A stretch of 44,132 nucleotides of DNA from Aquificaceae bacterium (GCA_025056375.1 JANWWH010000006.1:1-44132), one strand, 5' to 3'; shown: positions 30,791-39,389, numbered from the stretch's first letter. Notes: generated by a model from the letters alone, not told the origin. Numbers and translations are program-made.

Positions 30791-32374
30791 ATGAACCTGA
30801 AACCTACCAAAATACCCCTTACCCTTAAAGCTTTTAACGAGCAAAGGGTGGGCTTCTGTGCAGGTTGTGGTTGTGGGTGTGGATACATTCTCTATCTAAA
30901 AGACGGGAAGATAGTGGACCTTTACGGTCATCCCGCGGATAGAAGGGGGGTGGGTAGTTTTTGCACTAAGGGTATAACCTACATACAGGAGGTCTCCACC
31001 AATCCCTTAAGGCTTAGAGGTGTATTCCTCAGAAGGGGAGAAGAGTTTCTCTCTTTGGAATACCCAGAGGCTCTAAGCTTTTTAAGGGAAAAGCTCCTAA
31101 AGGGGAAAACCGCCTTTCTTCTCGGCAGACATGCGGGTCTTGAGGAGTATAGTATGGCAAAAAGTCTGACCGATGAGGTCTTCGTGGACGCACCCATCGT
31201 GGATTTTCTGCCCTCCACCCTTGAACCAACTGAATGGAAAAGGGCAAAGTTCATACTATCGGTGGACGCAGAGCCCGTATTTTCGGAGGTTATGGCTACC
31301 AGGTGGTTGGTGGATGCGGTGGAAGGAGGTGCCTATCTCTTCTGTCTTTCCAGCAGGTACGAAACCCTGTGCGGTAAGGCAAAGGAAAGGCTGCTCTTAA
31401 AGCCCGACCTCATGGTGAAGTTTTTGGCTTCTCTCTTAGAGCCAGAGAAGGGTGGGGAAAGGGTAGAGTTTTTGAAAAAGAGCCTTTTTCTCCTGCGCGG
31501 TTCCCTCCTCCTTCTGGGTGCTCACCTTTTTAGCTCCCCTTTTAGAGATGCGATGGTATACCTGCTCGTAAACTTGAGGAGGAAGTACGGGGTTAACTAC
31601 AGCCTCGTGGGGGATGTGATGCCCTTTCCGGCGAAGGGTCTTGAAGAGCTTTTTGAAAGCCTTGAGGACTTTGAAAATCTCCTGGTGGTCGGAAACCTCT
31701 TCAGGTATTTTAAAGAAGAACACCTCAGGGCTCTCAAGGATAAGTTTGTGGTCAGCTTTCAGGTCTTTCCTAACATAACCGCCCATCACTCAGACCTCCT
31801 TTTTGCCAGCACCCTTTTCTATGAAAGGGACTTTATAAACTACAGGCACGGCTTTAGCTGTCTGTTGTATTCACCACAGACCCTTCAGCCGGAGGCAGGT
31901 CTCTACGACCCATACAGGGTGCTGGAGGAAGTTTACGGAGAGACCGGGGATATACGGGGCTTTTTGGAGGGTTATGGCATAGACTATGAAAGGCTCAAGG
32001 AGGAAGGACAGGCTTTTCTCTGTATGGAAGACGTAAGCTTAAAGAAACCAGAGGGCTACAGCTTGCCAGAAGGAGAGCTTTTCCTTCACACGGAGAGCAC
32101 GCTGGTGGAGGACCTGGGTCACTGGAACCCCTGGACCCATGAAATGGAAAAATACCAGAGGGCTTACCTTAACCCGCACACCGCAAGGAGGCTGGGGCTT
32201 AGAGACAAGGTGAGGGTAAGAGGTGTAAACTTTGAACTCCAGCTAACGGAGAACCTGGCGGAGGGTGTCCTATTTATTCCCTCCGAATACGAGGAGTTTC
32301 AACCCTTTGACCCTGGTCATCGCGTAGGTTCCTTTCTCAAAAAGCCCTTCCACAGATACGAGGTATTTTCATGA
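30791..32374 (+). CDS. Molybdopterin-oxidoreductase-fold protein with one FeS cluster, reduced form
   Basis: 527 residues, much shorter than catalytic formate dehydrogenase or nitrate reductase subunits (700-1000). The N-terminal 4Fe-4S motif is clear: C23-x2-C26-x3-C30 ... C58, with an additional C28, followed by YLKDGKIVDLYGHPADRRGV and CTKG as in FdhF/NuoG/FwdB. The C-terminal dinucleotide-binding part is also present (NPHTARRLGLRDKVRVRG, GVLFIPSEYEEFQP). The Cys/Sec/Ser metal-ligand position seems absent: the corresponding region reads VFVDAPIVDFLPSTLEPTEW. It may be a non-catalytic NuoG-like electron-transfer or scaffold protein. The partner is unknown; the neighbours (pncC, lpxA) do not indicate one. 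Confidence 0.7.
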   Translation: MNLKPTKIPLTLKAFNEQRVGFCAGCGCGCGYILYLKDGKIVDLYGHPADRRGVGSFCTKGITYIQEVSTNPLRLRGVFLRRGEEFLSLEYPEALSFLREKLLKGKTAFLLGRHAGLEEYSMAKSLTDEVFVDAPIVDFLPSTLEPTEWKRAKFILSVDAEPVFSEVMATRWLVDAVEGGAYLFCLSSRYETLCGKAKERLLLKPDLMVKFLASLLEPEKGGERVEFLKKSLFLLRGSLLLLGAHLFSSPFRDAMVYLLVNLRRKYGVNYSLVGDVMPFPAKGLEELFESLEDFENLLVVGNLFRYFKEEHLRALKDKFVVSFQVFPNITAHHSDLLFASTLFYERDFINYRHGFSCLLYSPQTLQPEAGLYDPYRVLEEVYGETGDIRGFLEGYGIDYERLKEEGQAFLCMEDVSLKKPEGYSLPEGELFLHTESTLVEDLGHWNPWTHEMEKYQRAYLNPHTARRLGLRDKVRVRGVNFELQLTENLAEGVLFIPSEYEEFQPFDPGHRVGSFLKKPFHRYEVFS

Positions 32375-33036
32375 GGGTTGGTCTGTGTGAGGAAAGGGCT
32401 CATGAAGAGGGTTACATCGTCAGAACCTTAGGGTTAGAGAGTCTTGAAGGCTACAGGTCTATAAAATGGGTGGGTGGGGTGGATGTGTTGCTCAGTGGGG
32501 AGGAAGAGCTCAGAGATTTTATGTCTAAATATGGGGACTTTGTCTACACAGTAGGAAGGGAAGAGCTCGAGGAAGTGGTGGGTAAGCTTTTGAAGGAGAG
32601 GGGTCTAAAGCTGGCTACCGCAGAAAGTTGCACCGGTGGTCTTCTCTCTGCGAGGATAGTCAACGTGCCGGGCTCCTCCGCTTACTTTGTAGGTGGTTTT
32701 GTAGTATACGCCAACGAGCTAAAGACGAAGCTTCTGAGCGTTGACGAGGAAATTCTGAAAAAATACGGTGCGGTGTCGGAGGAGGTATGCAGGCAGATGG
32801 CTATAGGTGCTCTTGAGGAGACGGATGCGGACATAGCCCTTGCCATAACAGGTATATCTGGTCCTGGGGGTGGAAGTCCAGAGAAACCCCTTGGACTCAC
32901 CTACATAGCCCTATCCACGGATAGAGAGGTGTTTGTTAAAAGGGTGGTTTTTAGGGGTAGTAGGAACGAAAACCGCTTTATGGCTACCCAGTGGGCTCTT
33001 GAAGTGCTGAGGCGATACCTTCTGAGGGAGGCATGA
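32371..33036 (+). CDS. pncC: PncC/CinA C-terminal-family nicotinamide-nucleotide amidase
   Basis: Deamidates nicotinamide mononucleotide to nicotinate mononucleotide in the pyridine-nucleotide cycle. Residues about 65-221 match the family: LATAESCTGGLLSARIVNVP (catalytic Ser), YANELKTKLLSV, YGAVSEEVCRQMAIGAL, ITGISGPGGGSPEKPLGLTY. The first about 60 residues (RVGLCEERAHEEGYIVRTLG, VGGVDVLLSGEEELRDFMSKY) are an extension not present in stand-alone PncC and too short to be the CinA N-terminal domain; origin unknown. The start overlaps the MopB-like stop by four bases. Confidence 0.88.
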   Translation: MRVGLCEERAHEEGYIVRTLGLESLEGYRSIKWVGGVDVLLSGEEELRDFMSKYGDFVYTVGREELEEVVGKLLKERGLKLATAESCTGGLLSARIVNVPGSSAYFVGGFVVYANELKTKLLSVDEEILKKYGAVSEEVCRQMAIGALEETDADIALAITGISGPGGGSPEKPLGLTYIALSTDREVFVKRVVFRGSRNENRFMATQWALEVLRRYLLREA

Positions 33037-33037
33037 G

Positions 33038-33829
33038 ATGTCAAAGGTGCACCCTACTGCGTTCATAAAGGGAGAAGTGGAGCTGGGGGAAGAGGTGGAG
33101 ATAGGACCCTACACTCTCATAGAGGGTTGTGTGAAAATAGGCAGTGGGACGAGGATAGGGGCAAGGGTAAGTATAAAGGGCAGGGTTAACATAGGTGAAG
33201 CCTGCAGGATACACGAGGGGGCAGTCATAGGAGAAGAACCCCAACACCTAAAATACGCCGGTGAGGAGAGCGAGGTTTATGTAGGCAACAGGGTAATCAT
33301 AAGAGAATACGCCACCATACACCGAGGAACCGCCCTCGGCATGATGAAGACGGTGATAGAGGACGAGGTCATGCTCATGGCTTATGCTCACGTGGCTCAC
33401 GATTGCAAGGTAGGAAGGGGGGTGATAATGGCAAACTGTGCCACCCTGGGCGGTCACGTGGAGGTAGGTGAGTATGCCTTCATAGGTGGTCTTTCTGCGG
33501 TGCATCAGTGGGCAAGGGTAGGAGCTTACGCCATGGTAGGAGGTCTTTCAGGCGTGTCCTTAGACATACCACCTTTTGTGAAAGCCTCCGGTCAACACGC
33601 ACACCTTTATGGCATAAACACGGTTGGTCTTGAAAGAAGAGGTTTTTCAAAGGAATTGGTCACGGTCTTAAAAAGAGCTTACAGAATTCTCTTCAGAAGT
33701 TCCATGCTCAAATCCGAAGCCATTGGGGTCCTTCTTAAAGAATACGGTCAATACCCTGAGATAAAAGAGCTGGTGGAGTTTATCCAGACTTCCAAAAGGG
33801 GCGTGGCAAGGGACGCGGGCAAGGCATAA
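33038..33829 (+). CDS. lpxA: UDP-N-acetylglucosamine acyltransferase
   Basis: First step of lipid A synthesis; transfers a 3-hydroxyacyl chain from ACP to UDP-GlcNAc. 263 residues of left-handed beta-helix hexapeptides (VELGEEVEIGPYTLIEG and others) with the catalytic histidine in AYAHVAHDCKVG, the marker GGLSAVHQWARVGAYAMVGG, and the C-terminal helical region from GINTVGLERRGF. One base after pncC. With the LptE-like and MlaD genes it shows an LPS outer membrane. The acyl-chain length cannot be read. Confidence 0.95.
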   Translation: MSKVHPTAFIKGEVELGEEVEIGPYTLIEGCVKIGSGTRIGARVSIKGRVNIGEACRIHEGAVIGEEPQHLKYAGEESEVYVGNRVIIREYATIHRGTALGMMKTVIEDEVMLMAYAHVAHDCKVGRGVIMANCATLGGHVEVGEYAFIGGLSAVHQWARVGAYAMVGGLSGVSLDIPPFVKASGQHAHLYGINTVGLERRGFSKELVTVLKRAYRILFRSSMLKSEAIGVLLKEYGQYPEIKELVEFIQTSKRGVARDAGKA

Positions 33830-33846
33830 GATGTTAAAATATTTTT

Positions 33847-35232
33847 ATGCGAGCTCTGGTGCTCTCCGCAGGTCTCGGCACGCGCTTTAGGAGCGAAAAG
33901 CCCAAGGTTATGCATAACATCCTCGGAAAACCCATGCTTTGGCATACCCTCAAGACCCTTAAAGAACTGGGCCCCTTGGATGTAGCTCTGGTGGTAGGCT
34001 ACGGTGCGGAGGAGGTCAAGTCCTACTTTGGGGAAGCCTACCTATACTTTCATCAGTCGAACCCGAAGGGTGGGACGGGGGACGCAGTGCTGTCCGCAAT
34101 AGACTTCTGGAGAGACTACGAAGATTACCTGCTGGTCCTAAACGGTGACGCCCCTCTCGTAAAGGCTCAGACGGTGAAGAACATGCTAAGATACCTCTCT
34201 CTCGTTGAAGAGTATGAGAACACAAAGCTCAGTGCCCTACTTCTGTCCACCCAGCTTCAAGACCCTACGGGCTACGGAAGGGTCATTAAGGACCAAGAAG
34301 GAAACGTATTAAAGGTGGTGGAAGAGAAGGAAGCGAGCCCTGAGGAAAAGCTCGTAAGGGAAATAAACGGTGGGCTTTACCTTTTCTACTGCCCTCACCT
34401 GCTCGAGACACTTTTCATGGTAACGCCAAGCTCAAGAACGGGAGAGGTTTACCTGACGGAGGTCTTTAAACTGATGCATCAGCAGGGATACAAGGTAAGA
34501 AGCTTTATGGCGGAGGACCCTACGGAAATCCTTGGGGTAAACACCCGCTGGGAGCTGGCAATGGCGGAGAACCTCATAAGGCTCAGAATACTTCAGGGGT
34601 GGGCGGAGAAGGGAAACACCATACACCAGCCAGAAAGCGTATGGATTGAGCCCGATGTGGTGCTTGAGGGAGATGTGGAGATATACCCTCAGGTGATGCT
34701 CCGGGGTAGCACTAAGCTTGGTAGGGGCGTGGTGGTAGGTAAGGGTAGCCTTCTGGAGAACACCATAGTGGAGGAGGGTGCGGTGATAGAACCCTACTCG
34801 GTGGTCAGAAACTCGCACATAAAGAAGGAAGCGGTCGTAGGACCCTTTGCCCACATCAGAGAGGGTAGTCTTGTAGGCAAAAGAAGCCACGTAGGTAACT
34901 TCGTAGAAGTGAAAAAGTCCTTCCTCGGGGAAGAGGTGAGGGCAAAGCACCTGAGCTACATAGGGGATGCGGTCATAGAGGATGAGGTGAACGTGGGTGC
35001 AGGGGTCGTTTTTGCCAACTTTGACGGCAAGAGAAAGCACCAGAGCTATGTGGGTAAGGGAGCCTTTATAGGGAGCAATGCCTTAATAGTCGCCCCGATA
35101 AAGCTCGGAAGCTATTCCTTCGTGGCAGGCGGTTCGGTTATAACAAAGGACATCTCAGAGGGAGACCTTGCCATAACAAGACCAAAGCTAAGAATACTTA
35201 AAGGTAAGGGTAGAGAGAAGCTTCTTGACTGA
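33847..35232 (+). CDS. glmU: Bifunctional UDP-GlcNAc pyrophosphorylase / GlcN-1-P acetyltransferase
   Basis: Makes UDP-GlcNAc for peptidoglycan and for LpxA, whose gene directly precedes it. 461 residues. N-terminal nucleotidyltransferase: LSAGLGTRFRSEKPKVMHNI, NGDAPLVKAQT, LSTQLQDPTGYGRVI, EINGGLYLF. C-terminal left-handed beta-helix (about 245-455) with VGPFAHIREGS, HVGNFVEVKKS, LSYIGDAVIEDEVNVGAGVVFANFDGKRKH and FIGSNALIVAPI. No ribosome-binding site; TAAAAT lies six bases before the ATG, so an extra leaderless start is possible besides read-through from lpxA (17-base gap). Confidence 0.96.
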   Translation: MRALVLSAGLGTRFRSEKPKVMHNILGKPMLWHTLKTLKELGPLDVALVVGYGAEEVKSYFGEAYLYFHQSNPKGGTGDAVLSAIDFWRDYEDYLLVLNGDAPLVKAQTVKNMLRYLSLVEEYENTKLSALLLSTQLQDPTGYGRVIKDQEGNVLKVVEEKEASPEEKLVREINGGLYLFYCPHLLETLFMVTPSSRTGEVYLTEVFKLMHQQGYKVRSFMAEDPTEILGVNTRWELAMAENLIRLRILQGWAEKGNTIHQPESVWIEPDVVLEGDVEIYPQVMLRGSTKLGRGVVVGKGSLLENTIVEEGAVIEPYSVVRNSHIKKEAVVGPFAHIREGSLVGKRSHVGNFVEVKKSFLGEEVRAKHLSYIGDAVIEDEVNVGAGVVFANFDGKRKHQSYVGKGAFIGSNALIVAPIKLGSYSFVAGGSVITKDISEGDLAITRPKLRILKGKGREKLLD

Positions 35233-35253
35233 AAAGGGTTTTGTTGCTATAAT
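35225..35253 (+). promoter_or_regulatory. Promoter of tRNA-Lys
   Basis: TTGACT (35225-35230, across the glmU stop), 17-base spacer, TATAAT (35248-35253), 12 bases before the tRNA. Confidence 0.7.
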
Positions 35254-35265
35254 TCTTAACTTTCA

Positions 35266-35338
35266 GAGCCGGTAGCTCAGTCGGCAGAGCAACGGACTTT
35301 TAATCCGTGGGTCGCGGGTTCGACTCCCGCCCGGCTCA
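35266..35338 (+). tRNA. tRNA-Lys, anticodon TTT
   Basis: Acceptor GAGCCGG/CCGGCTC, D arm GCTC/GAGC, anticodon stem ACGGA/TCCGT around CTTTTAA (anticodon TTT), T arm GCGGG/CCCGC, discriminator A. No CCA is encoded, in contrast to tRNA-Ala in this window. Its last three bases overlap the stop codon of the convergent Crp/Fnr gene. Confidence 0.96.
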
Positions 35339-36055
35339 TACTGCGAGTTTCTCGAGCTCTCTCCTCTTGAGTATTTCGATGTAGCCCCTTTCTGCGTTTA
35401 TGATACCTTGTTTTTTCCACTTGCTCATCACCCTTATGGTGGTCTCTACGGTGGTCCCCGTCATCTCCGCTATGTCAAGCCTTGTTAGAGGAGCATCTAT
35501 GACGATAACATCCTCATATTTCTTGCCTATGCGGTCCGCAATCTCGAGGAGCACCTTCGCTATCCTTTCCTCCACCTTACCGCCCGCTATGCTTTTCAGA
35601 GTTTCATAGCTGTGGAGCAGGGTAGAGGTTGCCTCACAGGTCATCTTTATGGCTACCGCAGGGTGCTTGATAGATAGGTTTATAAAGTCCTTGTTGGATA
35701 TGTATAGGGTTTTGCTCTCTAACATGGCCTTTGCGGTGTAGGTGTTTCTTGGTGCCTTTCTACCCCACTCTATCCAGCCGAATATGTCTCCGGGGTATAC
35801 GAGCCTTACGATGACGATGCGCGCATCATGGGTCTCTTTCAGTAGCTTTATAAGCCCTTCCACCAGTATGTAAACACCGGGCTCCCCTTCCTCCTCAAAG
35901 AAAAGGTATTCGTTTTTTCTGAAGTCTCTTACTTGCATGTATCTTAAGGCGTCTTTTAGCTCCTCCTCTGAGAGGTCCTCAAAGAGGTGGACCTTCCTTA
36001 ACAACTCTAACTTTAGGTTCTGAGCCTGCCCTTCTCTAAAAGCCTCTTTTGCCAT
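35336..36055 (-). CDS. Crp/Fnr-family transcription regulator
   Basis: 239 residues. Cyclic-nucleotide-binding-like beta-barrel (about 25-145; YLFFEEEGEPGVYILVEGLI, VRLVYPGDIFGWIEW), dimer helix (about 145-170) and C-terminal HTH (about 175-235; PLTRLDIAEMTGTTVETTIR with VMSKWKKQGI), the FNR-type recognition helix. There is no N-terminal cysteine cluster, so it is not an FeS oxygen sensor of the FNR kind; the cAMP-phosphate-binding Arg-Ser pair is not evident either, so the ligand is unknown. GGAGGT precedes the ATG, which lies inside the 3' end of the aminopeptidase gene (43-base overlap). Confidence 0.9.
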   Translation of the reverse strand: MAKEAFREGQAQNLKLELLRKVHLFEDLSEEELKDALRYMQVRDFRKNEYLFFEEEGEPGVYILVEGLIKLLKETHDARIVIVRLVYPGDIFGWIEWGRKAPRNTYTAKAMLESKTLYISNKDFINLSIKHPAVAIKMTCEATSTLLHSYETLKSIAGGKVEERIAKVLLEIADRIGKKYEDVIVIDAPLTRLDIAEMTGTTVETTIRVMSKWKKQGIINAERGYIEILKRRELEKLAV

Positions 36056-37089
36056 CCCTTACCTCCTATGGTTACTTGTGGTTCGAAGACTACATAATCT
36101 GTATGAAAGGGCACTTTGTTTATACCACCGAAGGAGTGGTTATCCCCTATGGCTATGTGCACCGTGCCCAATATCTTCTCCGCCTCCAACACGTTATCTG
36201 GTCTTCTTGCCTTTGGATTTGTTCCTACGCCAAACTCTGCTATGGTGCGCGCTCCTTCGTGTTTCTTGAATACTTCTTCAAGGTATTGCCTGTAGGGCTC
36301 AAAACCTTCCATTTCTTCTACAGCGCCCTTCCTGAACTTCAGTGTCAGGGGTCTGCTAAGCTTTCTGTTTGGACCGTAAGTTAGAGTAAGTTTACCAAAG
36401 GCTGAAGTTTCAAGAGGGGCTATGAAAGCCTCGCCTGCGGGCAGGTTGCCATACTGACCCCTCTGATGGAGTAGACCCGTATCTGCCACGCCACTCCTTC
36501 CCTCCAGGGAGAACTCTAACTCTGTGCCTTCCGCCCTTACATGAGCCCACTGGGCTTCTGATAGCATGTCCGCCACATCAGTGCTAAGGCTTGCCACATA
36601 GTTCCAGTCCACATCCATAGGACCGAGAAACATCTCCGGTTCAAAGAGGGGCATGCTTGCGTATCTACAGCCAAAACCCTCCGTAAGAGCCTTCCTGAAA
36701 AAGGTGTGGGTGGTTGAATAGTAACTAAAGGCTACCACCACATGGGGGACACCCTCTCCTTCCTCTTTTAAAATCTGAAGAACTTCACCCTCCGAGTAGT
36801 CCTCTTTGTGGATGACCCTTTCTAAAAGCCCCATATCCTTCAGTTTTTGAACCGCCCTGTCTCCAAAGGCAAGCCTCCAGGCTTCCTCTGGTGGTTCTTT
36901 GCCGTGAGAGCCAAGAGAAGGATACAGAAGCCACTTAACTTCTCTTATAAAGCCCTGTGCTACAGCCAGAAACTCTTCCATGAGCTCCAAGAGGTATTCC
37001 TTTTCTCCGTCCGAGAGAAGAAGAAGCCTTTCACCTTCCCTTAGGTTCATGTTCACCCTATAAAGTTTGTAAATGTGCTCCTCATACAT
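36013..37089 (-). CDS. M29-family (thermophilic aminopeptidase-like) metallopeptidase
   Basis: I chose the ATG at 37089 (AAGGA ten bases upstream; MYEEHIYKLYRVNMNLREGE), giving 358 residues; a TTG at 37125 overlapping the mlaD-like stop is the alternative. Motifs fit peptidase M29/aminopeptidase T: NLPAGEAFIAPLE (metal glutamate), IAEFGVGTNPKARRP (glutamate) and HIAIGDNHSFGGINKVPFHTDYV (metal histidines and aspartate). It likely trims N-terminal residues of peptides in the cytosol using two metal ions. It lies between the MCE gene and the Crp/Fnr gene; the 43-base overlap with the latter suggests coupling. Confidence 0.82.
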   Translation of the reverse strand: MYEEHIYKLYRVNMNLREGERLLLLSDGEKEYLLELMEEFLAVAQGFIREVKWLLYPSLGSHGKEPPEEAWRLAFGDRAVQKLKDMGLLERVIHKEDYSEGEVLQILKEEGEGVPHVVVAFSYYSTTHTFFRKALTEGFGCRYASMPLFEPEMFLGPMDVDWNYVASLSTDVADMLSEAQWAHVRAEGTELEFSLEGRSGVADTGLLHQRGQYGNLPAGEAFIAPLETSAFGKLTLTYGPNRKLSRPLTLKFRKGAVEEMEGFEPYRQYLEEVFKKHEGARTIAEFGVGTNPKARRPDNVLEAEKILGTVHIAIGDNHSFGGINKVPFHTDYVVFEPQVTIGGKGWQKRLLEKGRLRT

Positions 37090-37121
37090 GGTGCTAATCC
37101 TTAAATTTATCTCAACTTGGC

Positions 37122-38693
37122 TCAAGGCAAGGAGAACCTAAACCCACCTAAAAGGTATTTCAGGTCGTTATCGGTAAACATGAGCCCCACACCACCAAAA
37201 ACACCCATCAGCCTTGAGTTGAGGAGGTCGTCACCGCCAAACTTGGCGTAGATAGGTCCTCTCAGTCTGTAGTTCACGCTTACCTGAAGGTTTGGTTTGA
37301 GGTCCCTATCCTGTGGTCTGTCCCTTCTTCCAAAATCCCAGAAGTCAGAGGTCATGGTAAGCCTTTCGGAGAGTATGAGGTCTGCACCCACGCCGCCCGT
37401 GGATTCCTTCAAGCCACCTCTAAGCACCAGCTCGGTGCCCGAGAAAAAGGGAAACACCCTGGCATACTGCAGTGTAAGCTCAGGCTTGAATTCTCTCCTT
37501 ACCAACCACTGGTTAGGTAAAACCTCTTCTTTGTAAACCCTTCCCCTTGAATCCCCAACAACTTCAAGAAAATAATACTTTTCCCCATCGGGTTGAAGTC
37601 TTACTGTCAGCACACCCTTTGAGTCGCCACCTCTGTAAAGCTCGCCCCTGAAGCCTACATGAAGGCTCGTCTTCTCCGCTACTTCCCCAGCCCTTACGAG
37701 AACCCTGGTTCCCGAGGATATGTTCTTGTAGAGCTCTTCGTCCTTTATGAGCTTGCCGAGAGTGCCTTCCCCCCTTTCTATGTGTGCCATTATACGGTTT
37801 AGCCTTTCTGTGCCTTCCTTTAGATGTTTTGTAAGCTCGGAGAGGTTGCCAGTGGTGCTCCTTATATCCTGCCGGTTTTCCACCAGAAGGATGTTAAGGT
37901 TCTGAGATAGTTCCTTAAGGTTTTTGGAAAGCTCGGGAAGGGTGGTCTTGAGTTCCTGGCTGAGCTCTCTGAGGTTTGTTACCGTTTCCCTTATATCCTG
38001 TCTGTTTTCCACCGCCAGACGGTCCAGGTTTTTGGCAAGCCTATCCATGCTTTCCACAGTTTGTGGAAGAACCTTGTTGAGGGTGTAAGCCAGCAGGTTT
38101 ATGTTATTTAGGGTATTCCTTAAGGTCTCTCTGTTTTCTAAGGCGATGAGGTTGAGGTTGTGGCTCAAAGCTTCAAGGTTCTGCACCACTTTTCTTATGT
38201 CTTCTCTATTCTCCGAGAGTATGAGCTGAAAGGACTCCACCATAAGCTTCATACTTTCAGAGGCGTTGGTCATTTCCTTCACGAGCCTGTCCGTATCCGC
38301 ATAGCCAAGGGACTTCTGAACTGTGCCCCCTTCCTCCAAAAGCCCAGACTGAGGACTTCCGGGATACAAGTTCAGATACTTGTCGCCCATAAGACCCAGA
38401 GTCCCTATCTCCGCTTGAGCGTCTCTGTAGAGGGCTACATCCCTATCAAGCTCAAAGAGAACCTCCACCCTACCTTCCTTCAGCGAGAGGGACCTGACCC
38501 TACCGCTCTTTATGCCTGCCACCCTTACTTCAGCACCCACACCCAGACCAGCCACGTTGTCAAAGTAAACCTTGTAGGTTTTTACAGGAGGTCTGAAGAG
38601 GGGCACCTCTCCAAAGGTGAGTATGAGAAAGGCAAAACCCATAGAAAAAAGTAAGACGAGGATACCCACTTTAATTTCGTTGGAAAGCCCCAT
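37122..38693 (-). CDS. MCE/MlaD-family lipid-transport protein with extended C-terminus
   Basis: 523 residues: membrane anchor (about 8-28, GILVLLFSMGFAFLILTF), MCE domain (about 35-120; YFDNVAGLGVGAEVRVAGI, IGTLGLMGDKYLNLYPG), then a long helical region (about 135-300) with four repeats of ENR-x-D/T-I/L-R (residues 161, 186, 229, 272), and the family element GEGTLGKLIKDEELYKNI. The last about 190 residues are beta-rich with alternating patterns (FYFLEV, SVNYRLRGPIYAKFGG, YLLGGFRFSLP) like an outer-membrane-barrel or periplasmic sheet. Probably carries phospholipid between membranes with an MlaEF-type ABC transporter coded elsewhere. TATAAT ends six bases before the ATG. Confidence 0.85.
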   Translation of the reverse strand: MGLSNEIKVGILVLLFSMGFAFLILTFGEVPLFRPPVKTYKVYFDNVAGLGVGAEVRVAGIKSGRVRSLSLKEGRVEVLFELDRDVALYRDAQAEIGTLGLMGDKYLNLYPGSPQSGLLEEGGTVQKSLGYADTDRLVKEMTNASESMKLMVESFQLILSENREDIRKVVQNLEALSHNLNLIALENRETLRNTLNNINLLAYTLNKVLPQTVESMDRLAKNLDRLAVENRQDIRETVTNLRELSQELKTTLPELSKNLKELSQNLNILLVENRQDIRSTTGNLSELTKHLKEGTERLNRIMAHIERGEGTLGKLIKDEELYKNISSGTRVLVRAGEVAEKTSLHVGFRGELYRGGDSKGVLTVRLQPDGEKYYFLEVVGDSRGRVYKEEVLPNQWLVRREFKPELTLQYARVFPFFSGTELVLRGGLKESTGGVGADLILSERLTMTSDFWDFGRRDRPQDRDLKPNLQVSVNYRLRGPIYAKFGGDDLLNSRLMGVFGGVGLMFTDNDLKYLLGGFRFSLP

Positions 38694-38699
38694 GTCTAA

Positions 38700-38705
38700 A
38701 TTATA
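38700..38705 (-). promoter_or_regulatory. Probable -10 element of the MCE gene
   Basis: Minus-strand TATAAT six bases before the ATG of the MCE gene; no clear -35 box. Predicts a leaderless message separate from purQ. Confidence 0.45.
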
Positions 38706-38708
38706 GCC

Positions 38709-39389
38709 TTAAGCTATGAGAGAGTGCCAGAGGATTATACCGTCCCTGTAGCCCAAAAGGTCTTCGCAGGCTCTCTCCGGGTGGGGCATGAGACCGAAGA
38801 CATTCCCCCCTCTGTTGCAAACACCCGCCACGTTACCCACCGAGCCGTTGGGATTAGAAGCTGGGTTCACATTGCCTTCTCGGTCGCAGTATTTCAGAAC
38901 TACCTGACCACCCTCTTCCATTCTCTTGAGCTCCTCTTCCCCTATGTAATACCTGCCCTCTCCGTGAGCTATGGGCAACCTTATAACCTCACCTTTCTCA
39001 AAGCTTCGCGTGAAGGGTAGGCTGTTGTTTTCTACCCTCAGATAGACATTCCTGCAAAGGAAGTCCCTACCCTCGTTCCTGAGGAGAGCACCAGGAAGCA
39101 GGTGCAGTTCGGTAAGAACTTGAAAACCGTTGCATATGCCAAGAACAAGCCCGCCCTTTCCTGCAAAGTCCACGATAGCATGACCCAGAGGCGTCTTGCT
39201 GGCAAGAACACCAGCCCTCAGATAGTCACCAAAAGAGAAACCACCGGGTATAACCACACAGTCAAAGCCCTCAAGATTACGCGTGTTATGGTCCACGAAC
39301 CTCACCTCCTGACCCAGCAAATCCCTTATGACGTAATAGGTATCGTAGTCGCAGTTGGAACCGGGAAATACGCAGACCGCAAACTTCAT
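38709..39389 (-). CDS. purQ: Phosphoribosylformylglycinamidine synthase, glutaminase subunit
   Basis: Supplies ammonia to PurL for FGAM formation. 226 residues, class-I glutamine amidotransferase: KFAVCVFPGSNCDYDTYYVI start, VIPGGFSFGDYLRAG, nucleophile elbow LGICNGFQVL (Cys), and the GLMPHPERA end with His and Glu of the triad. Works in a complex with PurS, whose gene overlaps by four bases just upstream, and PurL, not in the window. Confidence 0.96.
   Translation of the reverse strand: MKFAVCVFPGSNCDYDTYYVIRDLLGQEVRFVDHNTRNLEGFDCVVIPGGFSFGDYLRAGVLASKTPLGHAIVDFAGKGGLVLGICNGFQVLTELHLLPGALLRNEGRDFLCRNVYLRVENNSLPFTRSFEKGEVIRLPIAHGEGRYYIGEEELKRMEEGGQVVLKYCDREGNVNPASNPNGSVGNVAGVCNRGGNVFGLMPHPERACEDLLGYRDGIILWHSLIA

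Noticed and set aside
34432-35040. A 202-codon minus-strand open frame inside glmU
   Set aside because: Antisense shadow of the GlmU hexapeptide repeats; no homology that I recognise.
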